Positions 7,585-15,236 of a stretch of 16,888 bases of DNA are shown one piece after another. The notes beneath the pieces were generated by a model that worked only from the letters and a program-made list of their open reading frames with translations, was not told the origin of the DNA and did not search any database. A program made the position numbers and the translations under genes. How positions within the stretch are numbered: position 1 is the stretch's first letter; each line of letters starts with the position of its first letter. The DNA comes from Clostridia bacterium (lineage in GTDB: Bacteria > Bacillota > Clostridia > Christensenellales > CAG-1252). The DNA lies in contig JAFTBD010000116.1 of assembly GCA_017455385.1 (NCBI GenBank), positions 1 through 16,888 on the forward strand, in the 5' to 3' direction.

Positions 7585-8682
7585 TTATGCCTTCTTCAAA
7601 TATTCGACGATGAAATCCTGCAAGTCACCGTCCATAACGGCTTGCACGTTCGGGTTCTCGTAACCCGTGCGGTGATCCTTGACGAGGGTATAGGGACAGA
7701 AGACGTAGGAGCGGATCTGACTGCCCCACTCGATCTTCTTCAGGTCGCCTTTCAGAGACTGCTCGTACTCCATCTGCTCACGCTCGCGGAGCTCGACGAG
7801 CTTGCTCCTCAACATACTCATCGCCACTTCGCGATTCTGTATCTGACTGCGCTCGTTCTGGCACTGCACGATGATGCCCGTGGGGAGATGGGTGATGCGG
7901 ATGGCGCTCTCTGTCTTATTGACGTGCTGACCGCCTGCGCCGCCGCTCCGATATGTGTCCACCTTGAGGTCTTCGGGGCGTATCTGCACCTCGCCCTCAT
8001 CCTGAATGACGGGCAAGACCTCGAGGGATGCGAAAGAGGTGTGGCGACGGCTGTTCGCGTCAAAGGGAGAGATACGCACCAAACGGTGCACGCCCTTCTC
8101 CGCTTTCAGGTAGCCGTAGGCATTGTCGCCGTCTATCTCGAAACTGATGCTCTTGATGCCCGCCTCGTCGCCGGGGAGAGAATCCAGCACCTTCATCGAG
8201 TAGCCGTTCTTCTCCGCGTAGCGGGAATACATACGGAAGAGCATACTGCACCAGTCCTGCGCCTCGGTGCCGCCCGCGCCCGCATGGAGGGTCAAGATGG
8301 CATCGCAAGCGTCGTGCTTGCCTTTGAGGAGCGCGGCGATCTTCATCGTTTCCGCCTCTTCGGAGAGTCGAGCAAGCTCCTCCTCGATGGCGGGGAGCTC
8401 CGAGAGAGCCTCCTCGGACTCCGCGAGCTCGATGAGGACCTCGAGGTCCGCCGCCCCTTCTTGGAGCTTCTTGACCTTGCGCAGCTTGTCGCTGACCTGT
8501 TTCAATTCTTTATTTACGCGCTGGCTCCTCGCCTGATCGGTCCAAAAACCGTCCTCGTTCTGCTCCGCTTCGAGTTCCGCCTTGCGCTTCTCGAGGGCAG
8601 TGACGTCGAGAGCATCCGCCACTTCGGCGATGACCTTCGTGAGTTCTGCGAGTTTCGCTTTGCTGTCGTCAAATTCTATCAT
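7585..8682 (-). CDS. prfB: Peptide chain release factor 2, without the programmed frameshift
   Basis: RF2 recognises UAA and UGA in the ribosomal A site and triggers peptide release. The 365-residue product has the RF2-specific tripeptide SPF at 205-207 and the catalytic GGQ at 250-252 within RSGGAGGQHVNKTESAIR. In many bacteria prfB is read through an in-frame UGA after about codon 25 by +1 frameshifting on CUUUGAC. Here the corresponding stretch ADALDVTALEKRKAELEAE is continuous in one frame; the DNA reads CTCGAC with no stop, so this feedback control is absent. The start ATG at 8682-8680 overlaps the secA stop as ATGA, with TAGGA upstream. The secA-prfB pair is common in Bacillota. Confidence 0.96.
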   Translation of the reverse strand: MIEFDDSKAKLAELTKVIAEVADALDVTALEKRKAELEAEQNEDGFWTDQARSQRVNKELKQVSDKLRKVKKLQEGAADLEVLIELAESEEALSELPAIEEELARLSEEAETMKIAALLKGKHDACDAILTLHAGAGGTEAQDWCSMLFRMYSRYAEKNGYSMKVLDSLPGDEAGIKSISFEIDGDNAYGYLKAEKGVHRLVRISPFDANSRRHTSFASLEVLPVIQDEGEVQIRPEDLKVDTYRSGGAGGQHVNKTESAIRITHLPTGIIVQCQNERSQIQNREVAMSMLRSKLVELREREQMEYEQSLKGDLKKIEWGSQIRSYVFCPYTLVKDHRTGYENPNVQAVMDGDLQDFIVEYLKKA

Positions 8683-11330
8683 ACATTCCTACCGCAACAA
8701 TTTTTATATTTCTTTCCGCTCCCGCAGGGACAAGGATCATTCCTGCCCGGAGTCTTGGACTGCGCGCTCGCGGGGCGCGGGATCCGAACGCGCACCTCTT
8801 TGCGGATCTCCATCTTGAGCACCATAAAGACGATATCGCGCTGGATGGCTGCGATCATCTCGTCGAACATCTCGAAGCCTTCATTCGCGTAGCTGATGAC
8901 GGGATCGCGCTGACCGACCGCCCTAAGCCCGATACCTTTACGCAGAGCGTCCATCGCGTCGATGTGCTCCATCCACTTGCTGTCCACGACACGGAGCATC
9001 GTGGCGCGCTCGAAGTCGCCGAAATCGATACCCTGTGCCTTGTAGGCGTCTTCCTTCTCGTCGTAGGCATTGACGGCGACGGTCGTCACCGCGTCCACGA
9101 TCTTCGCGAGATTCAATCCCGAAGCGAGCTCCTTGGTGACCACGTTACTGCCCTCGGGCACGACGCGATCCTCGAGCGCCTTATTGATACGGTCATAGTC
9201 CCACAAAACGTAGTCCGTGCCGTAATCGATGACGGACGCGACGTATTCGCCCACCACGGACGGGATCATCTTGACGATCTCTTCGTGCACGTCCGCACCG
9301 GTCAAAACTTTATTCCTCTCCGCATAGATGATCTCACGCTGGCGGTTCATCACGTCGTCGTAAGCAAGGACGTGTTTACGCACGCTGTAATTGCGGTTCT
9401 CGACGTTCATCTGCGCGCGGGCGATGGAATTCGTGAGGATCTTCATCTCGATGGGAGTGTCTTCGTCGAAATGCATCGCATTCGCGATACTGAACATCCT
9501 GTCCCCGCCGAATACCTTGACGAGGTCGTCCTCCATCGACAGATAGAAGATGGACGAACCGATGTCTCCCTGTCTGCCGCTACGACCGCGGAGCTGATTG
9601 TCGATACGTCTGCTCTCATGGCGCTCCGTGCCGATGACGCGGAGACCGCCTTGGGCGAGGACGAGCTCTTTCTCCTTGTCGGTCTCGACCTTGTAATCTT
9701 TATAGAAAGTCTCGTAATCCGCTCTCGCGCGAGCCGCTTCCTCCGAGACGTCCTGTCCGAAACCGACGGCTTCCACGATGGCTTCGTGGGAATAATTCTT
9801 CTTCTCGAGCGCGGTGCGCGCAAGGTACTCCGGATTGCCGCCGAGCATGATATCGGTACCACGACCTGCCATATTGGTGGCGATGGTCACCTGCCCGAGA
9901 CGTCCTGCCTGCGCGACGATCTCCGCCTCGCGTTCGTGATTTTTCGCATTCAAAACGTTATGCGGGATGCGCTCTCTCTTCAAGAGGGCGGACAGCTCCT
10001 CGCTCCTCTCCACCGAGATGGTGCCGACGAGCACGGGCTGCTTCCTCTCATAGCAGTCTTTGATATCCGCGACGATGGCGCGGAGCTTGCCCTCGCGGGT
10101 CATATACAGGCGATCGTTCTGATCCACGCGGCGCACGGGCGCATTGGTGGGGATCGCCACGACGTCGAGGCCGTAGATCTGCTTGAACTCGGTCTCCTCC
10201 GTCTTCGCGGTACCCGTCATGCCCGAGAGCTTCGGATACATACGGAAGAAATTCTGGAAGGTGATGGTGGCGAGGGTCTTATTTTCCTCGTTGATGCGCA
10301 CGCCCTCTTTCGCCTCGATGGCTTGATGCAGTCCGTCGCTGAAACGGCGACCGATCATTAATCTGCCTGTGAATTCGTCGATGATGATGACCTCGTGATC
10401 GTTGACGATATAGTCGCGGTCACGCTTCATCATAAAATGCGCGCGGAGGGCGATGGTGATGTGGTGATTGAGCTCGTTATTCTCGATGTCGCCGAGATTC
10501 TCGATGCCGAAATATTTCTCCGCTTTCTCGACGCCCGCCTCGGTCAGACGAATGGCATTCTCCTTCTCATCCGTCTCGTAATAGGGCTCGCCGTCCGGAG
10601 CGCCGCGATAAAGGGTCTTGACGAAGCCATTGACTTTCGTGTAGATCTCGCTGCTCTTGCCCCCTCTGCCCGAGATGATGAGCGGGGTGCGCGCCTCGTC
10701 GATCAAGATGCTGTCCACCTCGTCGATGATGGCGAAATTCAGCCCTCTCTGGACCATCTGCTCCTTGTTGACTGCCATATTGTCGCGCAGGTAGTCGAAG
10801 CCGAGGGAATTATTCGTCGCATAGAGAATGTCGCAATTATATGCCGCCCTCTTCTCTTCCGCGCTCATCCCCTCGACGGAGACACCGACGGTGAGACCGA
10901 GGAAGCGGTGCACTTTCCCCATCCATTCCGCGTCACGCTTGGCGAGGTAATCATTCACCGTGACGATATGCATGCCCTTTCCGGGGAGCGCATTGAGGTA
11001 TGCGGGCAAGGTGCTGACCAGCGTCTTACCTTCACCGGTGCACATCTCCGCGATCCTGCCCTGATGCAGGGCGATACCGCCGAGGAGCTGTACGGGGTAA
11101 TGGCGCATCTTGAGCACGCGGGTGGAAGCCTCGCGCACGACGGCAAACGCCTCGGGAAGCAGGTCGTCGAGCGTCTCTCCCGCGGTGAGCCTCTCTCGGA
11201 AAGCGGGGGTCATCGCCTTGAGTTCTTCGTCGGTCATCGACGCGAAACGGGGCGCCAAAAGCTCGATCTTGTCCGCGATCTTGGTCAGCTTCGCGATCTG
11301 TCTCTCATTCGCACTCTTGAAAAAACACAT
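8679..11330 (-). CDS. secA: Preprotein translocase motor ATPase SecA
   Basis: SecA pushes unfolded preproteins through the SecYEG channel using ATP. With the chosen start the product has 883 residues, typical for the family. Seen: Walker A in MCTGEGKT at 96-103, Walker B IIDEVDSILIDEARTPLIISG from about 201, helicase-like motifs such as ATNMAGRGTDI and the RGRSGRQGD motif, and the C-terminal zinc site CPCGSGKKYKNCC (Cys867, 869, 878, 879). The ATG at 11330-11328 lies 6 bp after AGAGGTG; a GTG three codons earlier would sit in that ribosome site and was rejected. It overlaps prfB by 4 bp. In many Bacillota an hpf gene lies between comFC and secA; here it does not. A weak promoter candidate precedes the gene. 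Confidence 0.97.
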   Translation of the reverse strand: MCFFKSANERQIAKLTKIADKIELLAPRFASMTDEELKAMTPAFRERLTAGETLDDLLPEAFAVVREASTRVLKMRHYPVQLLGGIALHQGRIAEMCTGEGKTLVSTLPAYLNALPGKGMHIVTVNDYLAKRDAEWMGKVHRFLGLTVGVSVEGMSAEEKRAAYNCDILYATNNSLGFDYLRDNMAVNKEQMVQRGLNFAIIDEVDSILIDEARTPLIISGRGGKSSEIYTKVNGFVKTLYRGAPDGEPYYETDEKENAIRLTEAGVEKAEKYFGIENLGDIENNELNHHITIALRAHFMMKRDRDYIVNDHEVIIIDEFTGRLMIGRRFSDGLHQAIEAKEGVRINEENKTLATITFQNFFRMYPKLSGMTGTAKTEETEFKQIYGLDVVAIPTNAPVRRVDQNDRLYMTREGKLRAIVADIKDCYERKQPVLVGTISVERSEELSALLKRERIPHNVLNAKNHEREAEIVAQAGRLGQVTIATNMAGRGTDIMLGGNPEYLARTALEKKNYSHEAIVEAVGFGQDVSEEAARARADYETFYKDYKVETDKEKELVLAQGGLRVIGTERHESRRIDNQLRGRSGRQGDIGSSIFYLSMEDDLVKVFGGDRMFSIANAMHFDEDTPIEMKILTNSIARAQMNVENRNYSVRKHVLAYDDVMNRQREIIYAERNKVLTGADVHEEIVKMIPSVVGEYVASVIDYGTDYVLWDYDRINKALEDRVVPEGSNVVTKELASGLNLAKIVDAVTTVAVNAYDEKEDAYKAQGIDFGDFERATMLRVVDSKWMEHIDAMDALRKGIGLRAVGQRDPVISYANEGFEMFDEMIAAIQRDIVFMVLKMEIRKEVRVRIPRPASAQSKTPGRNDPCPCGSGKKYKNCCGRNV

Positions 11331-11350
11331 AATAAACACCTCTGGGGACT

Positions 11351-11380
11351 ATTTTACTATATAAGCATATAATAAGTAAA
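11351..11380 (-). promoter_or_regulatory. Possible promoter of secA-prfB-tsaD
   Basis: In the 61-bp AT-rich gap after comFC the minus strand has TTTACT (11380-11375), an 18-bp spacer and TAAAAT (11356-11351). The match is only moderate and the region is AT-rich, so chance is a real alternative. Without it secA would depend on read-through from recD2-comFC. Confidence 0.35.
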
Positions 11381-11391
11381 ATTATTTTAGA

Positions 11392-12141
11392 CTAATTGCT
11401 TTCTTGCCGCTCGACAGGCGGTTTCTCCCTCGTCGTGGCGAAGGTGAGTACGTAGACCGCGGCGGCGCCCGCCTTCTTGAGGATGCGCGACAGCTCGCTC
11501 GACGTGGCGCCCGTCGTCAAGACGTCATCCACCACGAGCACGATTTTATTCTTCACCGCGTCTTTCGTCTTTAAAACGAAAGCACCCTCTATATTCTCTT
11601 CGCGCGCCTTCCTGCCCTGTAGCTGTGTGGACGGGAGGGTGTCTTTCACACGTAAGGCGACGGAGGCGTCCATCGGAACGCCGAGCGCACGGGAGATCTC
11701 CGCGGCGAGGAGCTCGCTCTGATTATACCCGCGCTCTTTGAGCCTTTTCTCGTGGAGCGGAACGGGGATGATAAGATCCACGGAGAGCTCTTCCGAGAGG
11801 AATCGGTCGATCATGTAGCGGGCGAGGGGCTCCGCCAAATACCGCCTGTTCTCGTATTTCAATTCCTGCACCGTCCGCATCGCCGCGCCCGAATAACAGA
11901 CGGGAGCGACCGCACGGTCGAAATATTTCTCGTGCTCCTGACAGTCGAGGCAGTATTCCCCCTCGCCGTAGAGCTTCTTGCCGCATTTCAGGCAGAAACC
12001 GTCCTCGATGATCTCCAGCTTGTGATAGCAGACATTGCAGGTGCGATGCGGGGTCGGCGCGGGAAGCTCGCGATCGCAGATAATGCAATTATATTTATCC
12101 ACGAAAAGGTGCTTCAGCACCTCGGCGAACTTACGCTTCAT
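11392..12141 (-). CDS. comFC: ComF-family phosphoribosyltransferase-like protein
   Basis: The 249-residue product has four CxxC pairs in its N-terminal part (Cys19/22, 35/38, 50/53, 64/67), suggesting zinc binding. A type I phosphoribosyltransferase domain follows, with the PRPP-binding motif VVDDVLTTGAT at 203-213 and IPVPLHEKRLKERGYNQSELLA around 125-146, typical of ComFC/GntX proteins. ComFC is needed for DNA uptake in competent B. subtilis and has been linked to handling of single-stranded DNA; no enzymatic substrate is firmly established. The ATG at 12141 overlaps the recD2 3' end by 11 bp, so the two are cotranscribed and probably translationally coupled. comFA is not in the window, so a role in DNA repair beside RecD2 is as likely as one in competence. 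Confidence 0.92.
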   Translation of the reverse strand: MKRKFAEVLKHLFVDKYNCIICDRELPAPTPHRTCNVCYHKLEIIEDGFCLKCGKKLYGEGEYCLDCQEHEKYFDRAVAPVCYSGAAMRTVQELKYENRRYLAEPLARYMIDRFLSEELSVDLIIPVPLHEKRLKERGYNQSELLAAEISRALGVPMDASVALRVKDTLPSTQLQGRKAREENIEGAFVLKTKDAVKNKIVLVVDDVLTTGATSSELSRILKKAGAAAVYVLTFATTREKPPVERQESN

Positions 12142-14320
12142 ACCCCTCGGTCAAGAACCGCGCGAGGGCGGTGTGGCGTTTCTCGGTGTAATTATTCTTG
12201 ATCATCTTGATGACGTTCTGTTTGTCCCCCACCAAGACCACGGCGCGCTTGGCACGGGTGATGGCGGTATAGAGGAGATTCCTCGACGTGACGATGGGAT
12301 TATAGCGAGAGAAAGCGACCACCGCGACGGGGAATTCCGAGCCTTGGCTCTTATGCACGCTGATGGCGTAGGCGAGCGCGAGCTCGTCGAGATCGCCCGC
12401 CGTATAGGTGGCGACCTTGCCGTCCTCGAACTGCACTTTGAGCTCCGCTTCCGCGCGATCCACCTCGATGACCTTGCCGATGTCGCCGTTGAAGACGCCC
12501 TCTCCGATCTCAAAGCCGACCTCTTTACGAAGCACCCACCCGAGGTGGTAATTATTCACCATATGGATGACGCGATCTCCTTCGCGGAAGATCCTGCCGC
12601 CGTGCATGAGTTCCCGCTTCTCGAGGGCGGGGGCGTTGACGACCTTCTGGAGCTCCGCATTCAGCTCTTCCACGCCGGCGTCCCCTTTCTTCAAGGGCGC
12701 GAGCACCTGCACCTCGGAGGGATCGAGCTTGAAATATTTCGGCAAGCGCTCGGTGCAGAGCGAGATGACGTCCTTCACGATGTCGCCCGACTCGGGCACG
12801 TTGTCGAAGAAGAAGTCGCGGCTCTTATTGTCGAATTCCGGCACGCTGCCGCCGTTGATCATATGCGCGAAGAGCGCGATGTGGCTGTCCGCGGACTGAC
12901 GGTAAATGTGGGTGAGGTACTTGACGGGCACCTTGCCGGAGGAGATGACGTCCGCGAGGATGTTGCCCGCCCCCACCGACGGGAGCTGGTCTTTGTCCCC
13001 CACAAGGATGAGTTTGCCGCCGACGGGTACGGCGCGGAGGAGCGCATTGAAAACGTACTCGTCCGCCATGCTGATCTCGTCCACGATGATGACCTCGGCG
13101 TCGATCTTGACGTCGGAGGAATAATTGCCCGCACGAAGGTCTAAGAGGCGGTGGATGGTCTTCGCCTCCGCGCCCGTCGCCTCGCTCATTCGTTTCGCCG
13201 CGCGTCCCGTGGGAGCGGTGAGCGCGAAAGAATATCCCTTATTCTGCAAGAGCTCGATGATACACTTGATGATGGTGGTCTTGCCCGTGCCGGGACCGCC
13301 CGTGATGATGACACAGCCGCTATTCACCGCCGCAGTCACCGCCTCTTTCTGCCCCGCGTGAAGGGTGACGCCCTGCTTCTTCTCGAAAGCGGCGATCTCC
13401 TCCTCGAGGTCGAGATCGAGGTCGATGCTGGTCTCCATCAAACGGAAAAGATTCTTGGATATGCTCCGCTCGAGGTTATAATAGGTCTTCAACATCACGC
13501 CGTTCATGCGGAGATCGTTGAGGTACACGATGGTGCCCTCGAGCTGCATTTCGTCCAAAACGGCGAGAACGCTCTGCGTCCTGTCCTCGTCGAAAGCGAG
13601 GAGCTTCATCGTCTCGCGGAGGAGCATACTCGACGGCAGATAGGTGTGCCCTTTGGTGGATGCCGCGCTCTTCAAGACGTGCACCACCGCCGCGCTGATG
13701 CGGAAAGTGCTGTCCTTCTCGATGCCCATCGACAAGGCGAGCATATCCGCGGTGGCGAAGCCGACGCCGTCCACGTCCTCGATGAGACGGAAAGGATTGC
13801 TGCGGATGACCTGCTCCGTCAGTCCCTCGTAGGTCTTATATATTTTCAGTGCGAGATTAAGAGAAATCTCATAACTCTGCAGGAAGATGATGGTATTCTG
13901 CATGGCGCGGAAACTGCTGTACTGTTCCCCGATGCTCTCCGCCTTGGCGCGGCTGATCCCGCGCACCTTCACGAGCTCGGCGGGCATGAATTCGATGACC
14001 TCAAAGGTCTTGTCTCCGAAATAAGAAACGATGTTCTTCGCCGTCACCTCGCCGATCCCTTTGAATAGACCGCCCGACAGGTACTTGATCATGCTCTCCC
14101 TGCCCGTCGGCGGGGACACTTGGACGCTCGTCGCCTTGAATTGTTCGCCGAAATTTCTGTTCACCACCATCTCGCCCGTCATCACCACGCGTTCCCCTTC
14201 CGTGATAGGCGGAAAGATCCCCACGCAAGTCACGCGCTTGGGGGTGGAAACGTGCGCGACGGTGTATCCGTTCTCCGCATTCCGAAATACGATGCTTTCG
14301 ATGGTGCCGATGAGTTCCAT
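12131..14320 (-). CDS. recD2: ATP-dependent DNA helicase RecD2
   Basis: RecD2 is a 5'-3' superfamily 1B helicase acting in DNA repair and replication-fork maintenance in bacteria lacking RecBCD. The 729-residue product begins MELIGTIESIVFRNAENGYTV, the usual family start. It has helix-hairpin-helix motifs near 86-98, 119-131 and 183-195, Walker A GGPGTGKT at 341-348, Walker B VDEISM at 413-418, GDKDQLPSVGAGN from 441, SVHKSQGSEF and YTAITRAKRAVVLVG near the C-terminus. The ATG at 14320-14318 was chosen for this match. There is no Shine-Dalgarno sequence before it, and the promoter -10 ends only 9 bp upstream, so the message may be leaderless. A GTG seven codons earlier lies across the -10 and is unlikely. 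It overlaps comFC downstream. Confidence 0.95.
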   Translation of the reverse strand: MELIGTIESIVFRNAENGYTVAHVSTPKRVTCVGIFPPITEGERVVMTGEMVVNRNFGEQFKATSVQVSPPTGRESMIKYLSGGLFKGIGEVTAKNIVSYFGDKTFEVIEFMPAELVKVRGISRAKAESIGEQYSSFRAMQNTIIFLQSYEISLNLALKIYKTYEGLTEQVIRSNPFRLIEDVDGVGFATADMLALSMGIEKDSTFRISAAVVHVLKSAASTKGHTYLPSSMLLRETMKLLAFDEDRTQSVLAVLDEMQLEGTIVYLNDLRMNGVMLKTYYNLERSISKNLFRLMETSIDLDLDLEEEIAAFEKKQGVTLHAGQKEAVTAAVNSGCVIITGGPGTGKTTIIKCIIELLQNKGYSFALTAPTGRAAKRMSEATGAEAKTIHRLLDLRAGNYSSDVKIDAEVIIVDEISMADEYVFNALLRAVPVGGKLILVGDKDQLPSVGAGNILADVISSGKVPVKYLTHIYRQSADSHIALFAHMINGGSVPEFDNKSRDFFFDNVPESGDIVKDVISLCTERLPKYFKLDPSEVQVLAPLKKGDAGVEELNAELQKVVNAPALEKRELMHGGRIFREGDRVIHMVNNYHLGWVLRKEVGFEIGEGVFNGDIGKVIEVDRAEAELKVQFEDGKVATYTAGDLDELALAYAISVHKSQGSEFPVAVVAFSRYNPIVTSRNLLYTAITRAKRAVVLVGDKQNVIKMIKNNYTEKRHTALARFLTEGYEA

Positions 14321-14329
14321 AATAAAAAT

Positions 14330-14359
14330 AGTATACCACACCTACAGGTGTGATGTAAA
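14330..14359 (-). promoter_or_regulatory. recD2 promoter with a 16-bp palindromic operator in its spacer
   Basis: On the minus strand TTTACA (14359-14354), an 18-bp spacer and TATACT (14335-14330). The spacer contains CACACCTGTAGGTGTG (14352-14337), a perfect 7-bp inverted repeat around two central bases. A palindrome between -35 and -10 is the classic place for a repressor site. It does not match the B. subtilis LexA box (CGAAC-N4-GTTCG), so the regulator is unknown. The predicted start lies about 2-3 bp before the recD2 ATG or at it. Confidence 0.6.
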
Positions 14360-14379
14360 TAGAGCGACCATATATCAAA

Positions 14380-14411
14380 GAAAGCGCGATGGTAAATGCG
14401 ATCGCGCTTTC
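14380..14411 (-). terminator. Hairpin, possible terminator after the 14506-14787 gene
   Basis: An 11-bp perfect stem, GAAAGCGCGAT (minus 14411-14401) with ATCGCGCTTTC (14390-14380), and a 10-nt loop. On the minus strand it is followed by TTTGATATAT, a weak U-rich tail. It lies 95 bp after the stop of the small gene and about 20 bp before the recD2 -35, so it would separate the two units. Confidence 0.45.
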
Positions 14412-14474
14412 ATTAGGAATCAGCGCTGGCGCGCAATGAATTGCGAAGTGTATAACGCTTCGCTTTAATTAGGA
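14408..14474. repeat. Micro-hairpin patch C (ATGAATT linker again)
   Basis: TTTCATTAGGAATC at 14408-14421 is echoed by TTTAATTAGGAAATC from 14464. Between them lie GCGC-tggc-GCGC (14423-14434), the array A linker ATGAATT (14436-14442) and GCGAAGTG-tataa-CGCTTCGC (14443-14463, one G-T wobble). The linker followed at once by a unique palindrome repeats the array A unit exactly. The ATTAGGA heptamers resemble the ATTCGGA of the 4241-4268 run. Confidence 0.7.
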
Positions 14475-14505
14475 AATCTTTTTCATGACCTGCGCATGCC
14501 AGGGA

Positions 14506-14787
14506 TCAATCAACGGGGATCAATATGAAATCGATTTCCAGCGCGCTAACGCCGCGGCGGCATGTCGCGCTCGCCATATCTTCCATCACTTTCGACAGCG
14601 TCGGAGCGGACTCCGGAGAGAGGATATTATACAGACTCAGGAAGCCGCTTCCGTCGATCAGTCTGTCCACCTCGCCTTTCCCGTTTACCGCGTCATAATT
14701 GCGCTTGATGAGCTGAATGCCGATTTTCAGCATTTCGCGAATGATCTGCTTTTCAGTCAAAATGGTCTTGCCTTCTGTTTCATTCAT
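14506..14787 (-). CDS. Small protein of unknown function (93 aa)
   Basis: The product starts MNETEGKTILTEKQIIREMLKIGIQLIKRNYDAVNGKGEVDRLIDGSGFLSLYNILSPESAPTL and ends ALEIDFILIPVD. It is predicted to be soluble, with an amphipathic helical first half, no signal peptide and no membrane segment. Two cysteines or metal motifs of note are not present; only one Cys (ATCRRG) is seen. I do not recognise a family. The ATG at 14787-14785 is preceded by AGGAGAGG about 8 bp upstream. A strong promoter at 14926-14954 and a 132-nt structured leader show it is a real, separately expressed gene. Its distance from neighbours gives no functional clue. Confidence 0.75.
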   Translation of the reverse strand: MNETEGKTILTEKQIIREMLKIGIQLIKRNYDAVNGKGEVDRLIDGSGFLSLYNILSPESAPTLSKVMEDMASATCRRGVSALEIDFILIPVD

Positions 14788-14814
14788 AGTGTATACCTCT
14801 CCTATTTATATATC

Positions 14815-14851
14815 CTATCGGCTGTTTCTCTTTTTCAAGCGTGACCGATAG
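14815..14851 (-). promoter_or_regulatory. Leader hairpin upstream of the small gene
   Basis: Within the 132-nt leader the RNA strand has CTATCGG (14851-14845) and its complement CCGATAG (14821-14815), 23 nt apart, ending 28 nt before the ATG and a few bases before the ribosome site. The enclosed segment also contains TTGAAA (14838-14833), which with GATATA at 14814-14809 could be a weak second promoter. No known riboswitch or T-box motif was recognised. Confidence 0.4.
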
Positions 14852-14925
14852 ACCTTATTACCGACGCTTCCCGCTGACTCTCCCCTTCCTTCTCGGCAGG
14901 ATGATACGCGAGAAACGACACTTAT

Positions 14926-14954
14926 AGTATACAGGTCCGATCATAATGCGTCAA
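14926..14954 (-). promoter_or_regulatory. Sigma-A promoter of the 93-aa gene
   Basis: On the minus strand TTGACG (14954-14949), a 17-bp spacer and TATACT (14931-14926), close to consensus. It begins about 17 bp after the U-run of the preceding terminator and points to the gene at 14787, with a start near 14919. Confidence 0.75.
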
Positions 14955-14970
14955 GAGGCGTTGTCTCACG

Positions 14971-15004
14971 AAAAAAAACGGACAGCCGCTTTCGCCGCTG
15001 TCCG
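14971..15004 (-). terminator. Intrinsic terminator of the truncated hydrolase gene
   Basis: On the minus strand CGGACAGC (15004-14997) pairs with GCTGTCCG (14986-14979), with two further GC pairs inside the loop, followed by eight T (14978-14971). This is a classic Rho-independent terminator 22 bp after the stop at 15028-15026. It shows that the short fragment is the true 3' end of a gene. Confidence 0.9.
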
Positions 15005-15025
15005 CATTTTCGCATTATAAGAGCC

Positions 15026-15235
15026 TTATTGAACCGATTCTTTCAGCGCGTCGAAAAGGACCTGCTTCGCCGTGGCGGTCTTGGCTTGGTTATCGAAGTC
15101 GAACCAAGGATTCGCCCAGTCCAGCTCGGGTGCCCAGGGGCGGATGCCCGCCATTCCGTTCTTCCTGCCCCAAGTGATGAGCTCTTTCAGGAACTTGGCG
15201 GAATTGAATGCCTTTTTCGAGAATGCCCCTGCGAT
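15026..15235 (-). pseudogene. 3' remnant of a gene, probably a glycoside hydrolase
   Basis: About 70 codons read KKAFNSAKFLKELITWGRKNGMAGIRPWAPELDWANPWFDFDNQ and so on to KESVQ and a stop, with a perfect terminator behind. The segment looks like a genuine protein end. The WGRKNGMAGIRPWAPELDW block, with a helix followed by an AGxxPWA strand, resembles the last beta-strand region of (beta/alpha)8 glycoside hydrolases; this is a weak resemblance and no family can be named. Upstream of about 15235 the frame runs into the antisense of an AraC gene and has no plausible start or ribosome site, so the first part of the gene is missing. It may be a deletion remnant or a join made in assembly. Confidence 0.55.
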
Positions 15236-15236
15236 A

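Noticed and set aside
11331..11339. GTG start for secA three codons upstream
   Set aside because: It falls within the AGAGGTG ribosome site that correctly serves the ATG at 11330.
7447..11372. Several long plus-strand frames opposite tsaD, prfB and secA
   Set aside because: All are antisense to well-identified genes, lack ribosome sites and have Asp/His/Arg-rich sequence typical of reverse-frame artefacts.
14321..14341. GTG start for recD2 seven codons upstream
   Set aside because: It overlaps the predicted -10 and operator, and the family normally begins MELxGTIE at the ATG at 14320.
14788..14920. T-box or other known riboswitch in the leader
   Set aside because: No T-box core sequence or known aptamer motif could be found, and the gene is not an amino-acid or cofactor gene by appearance.
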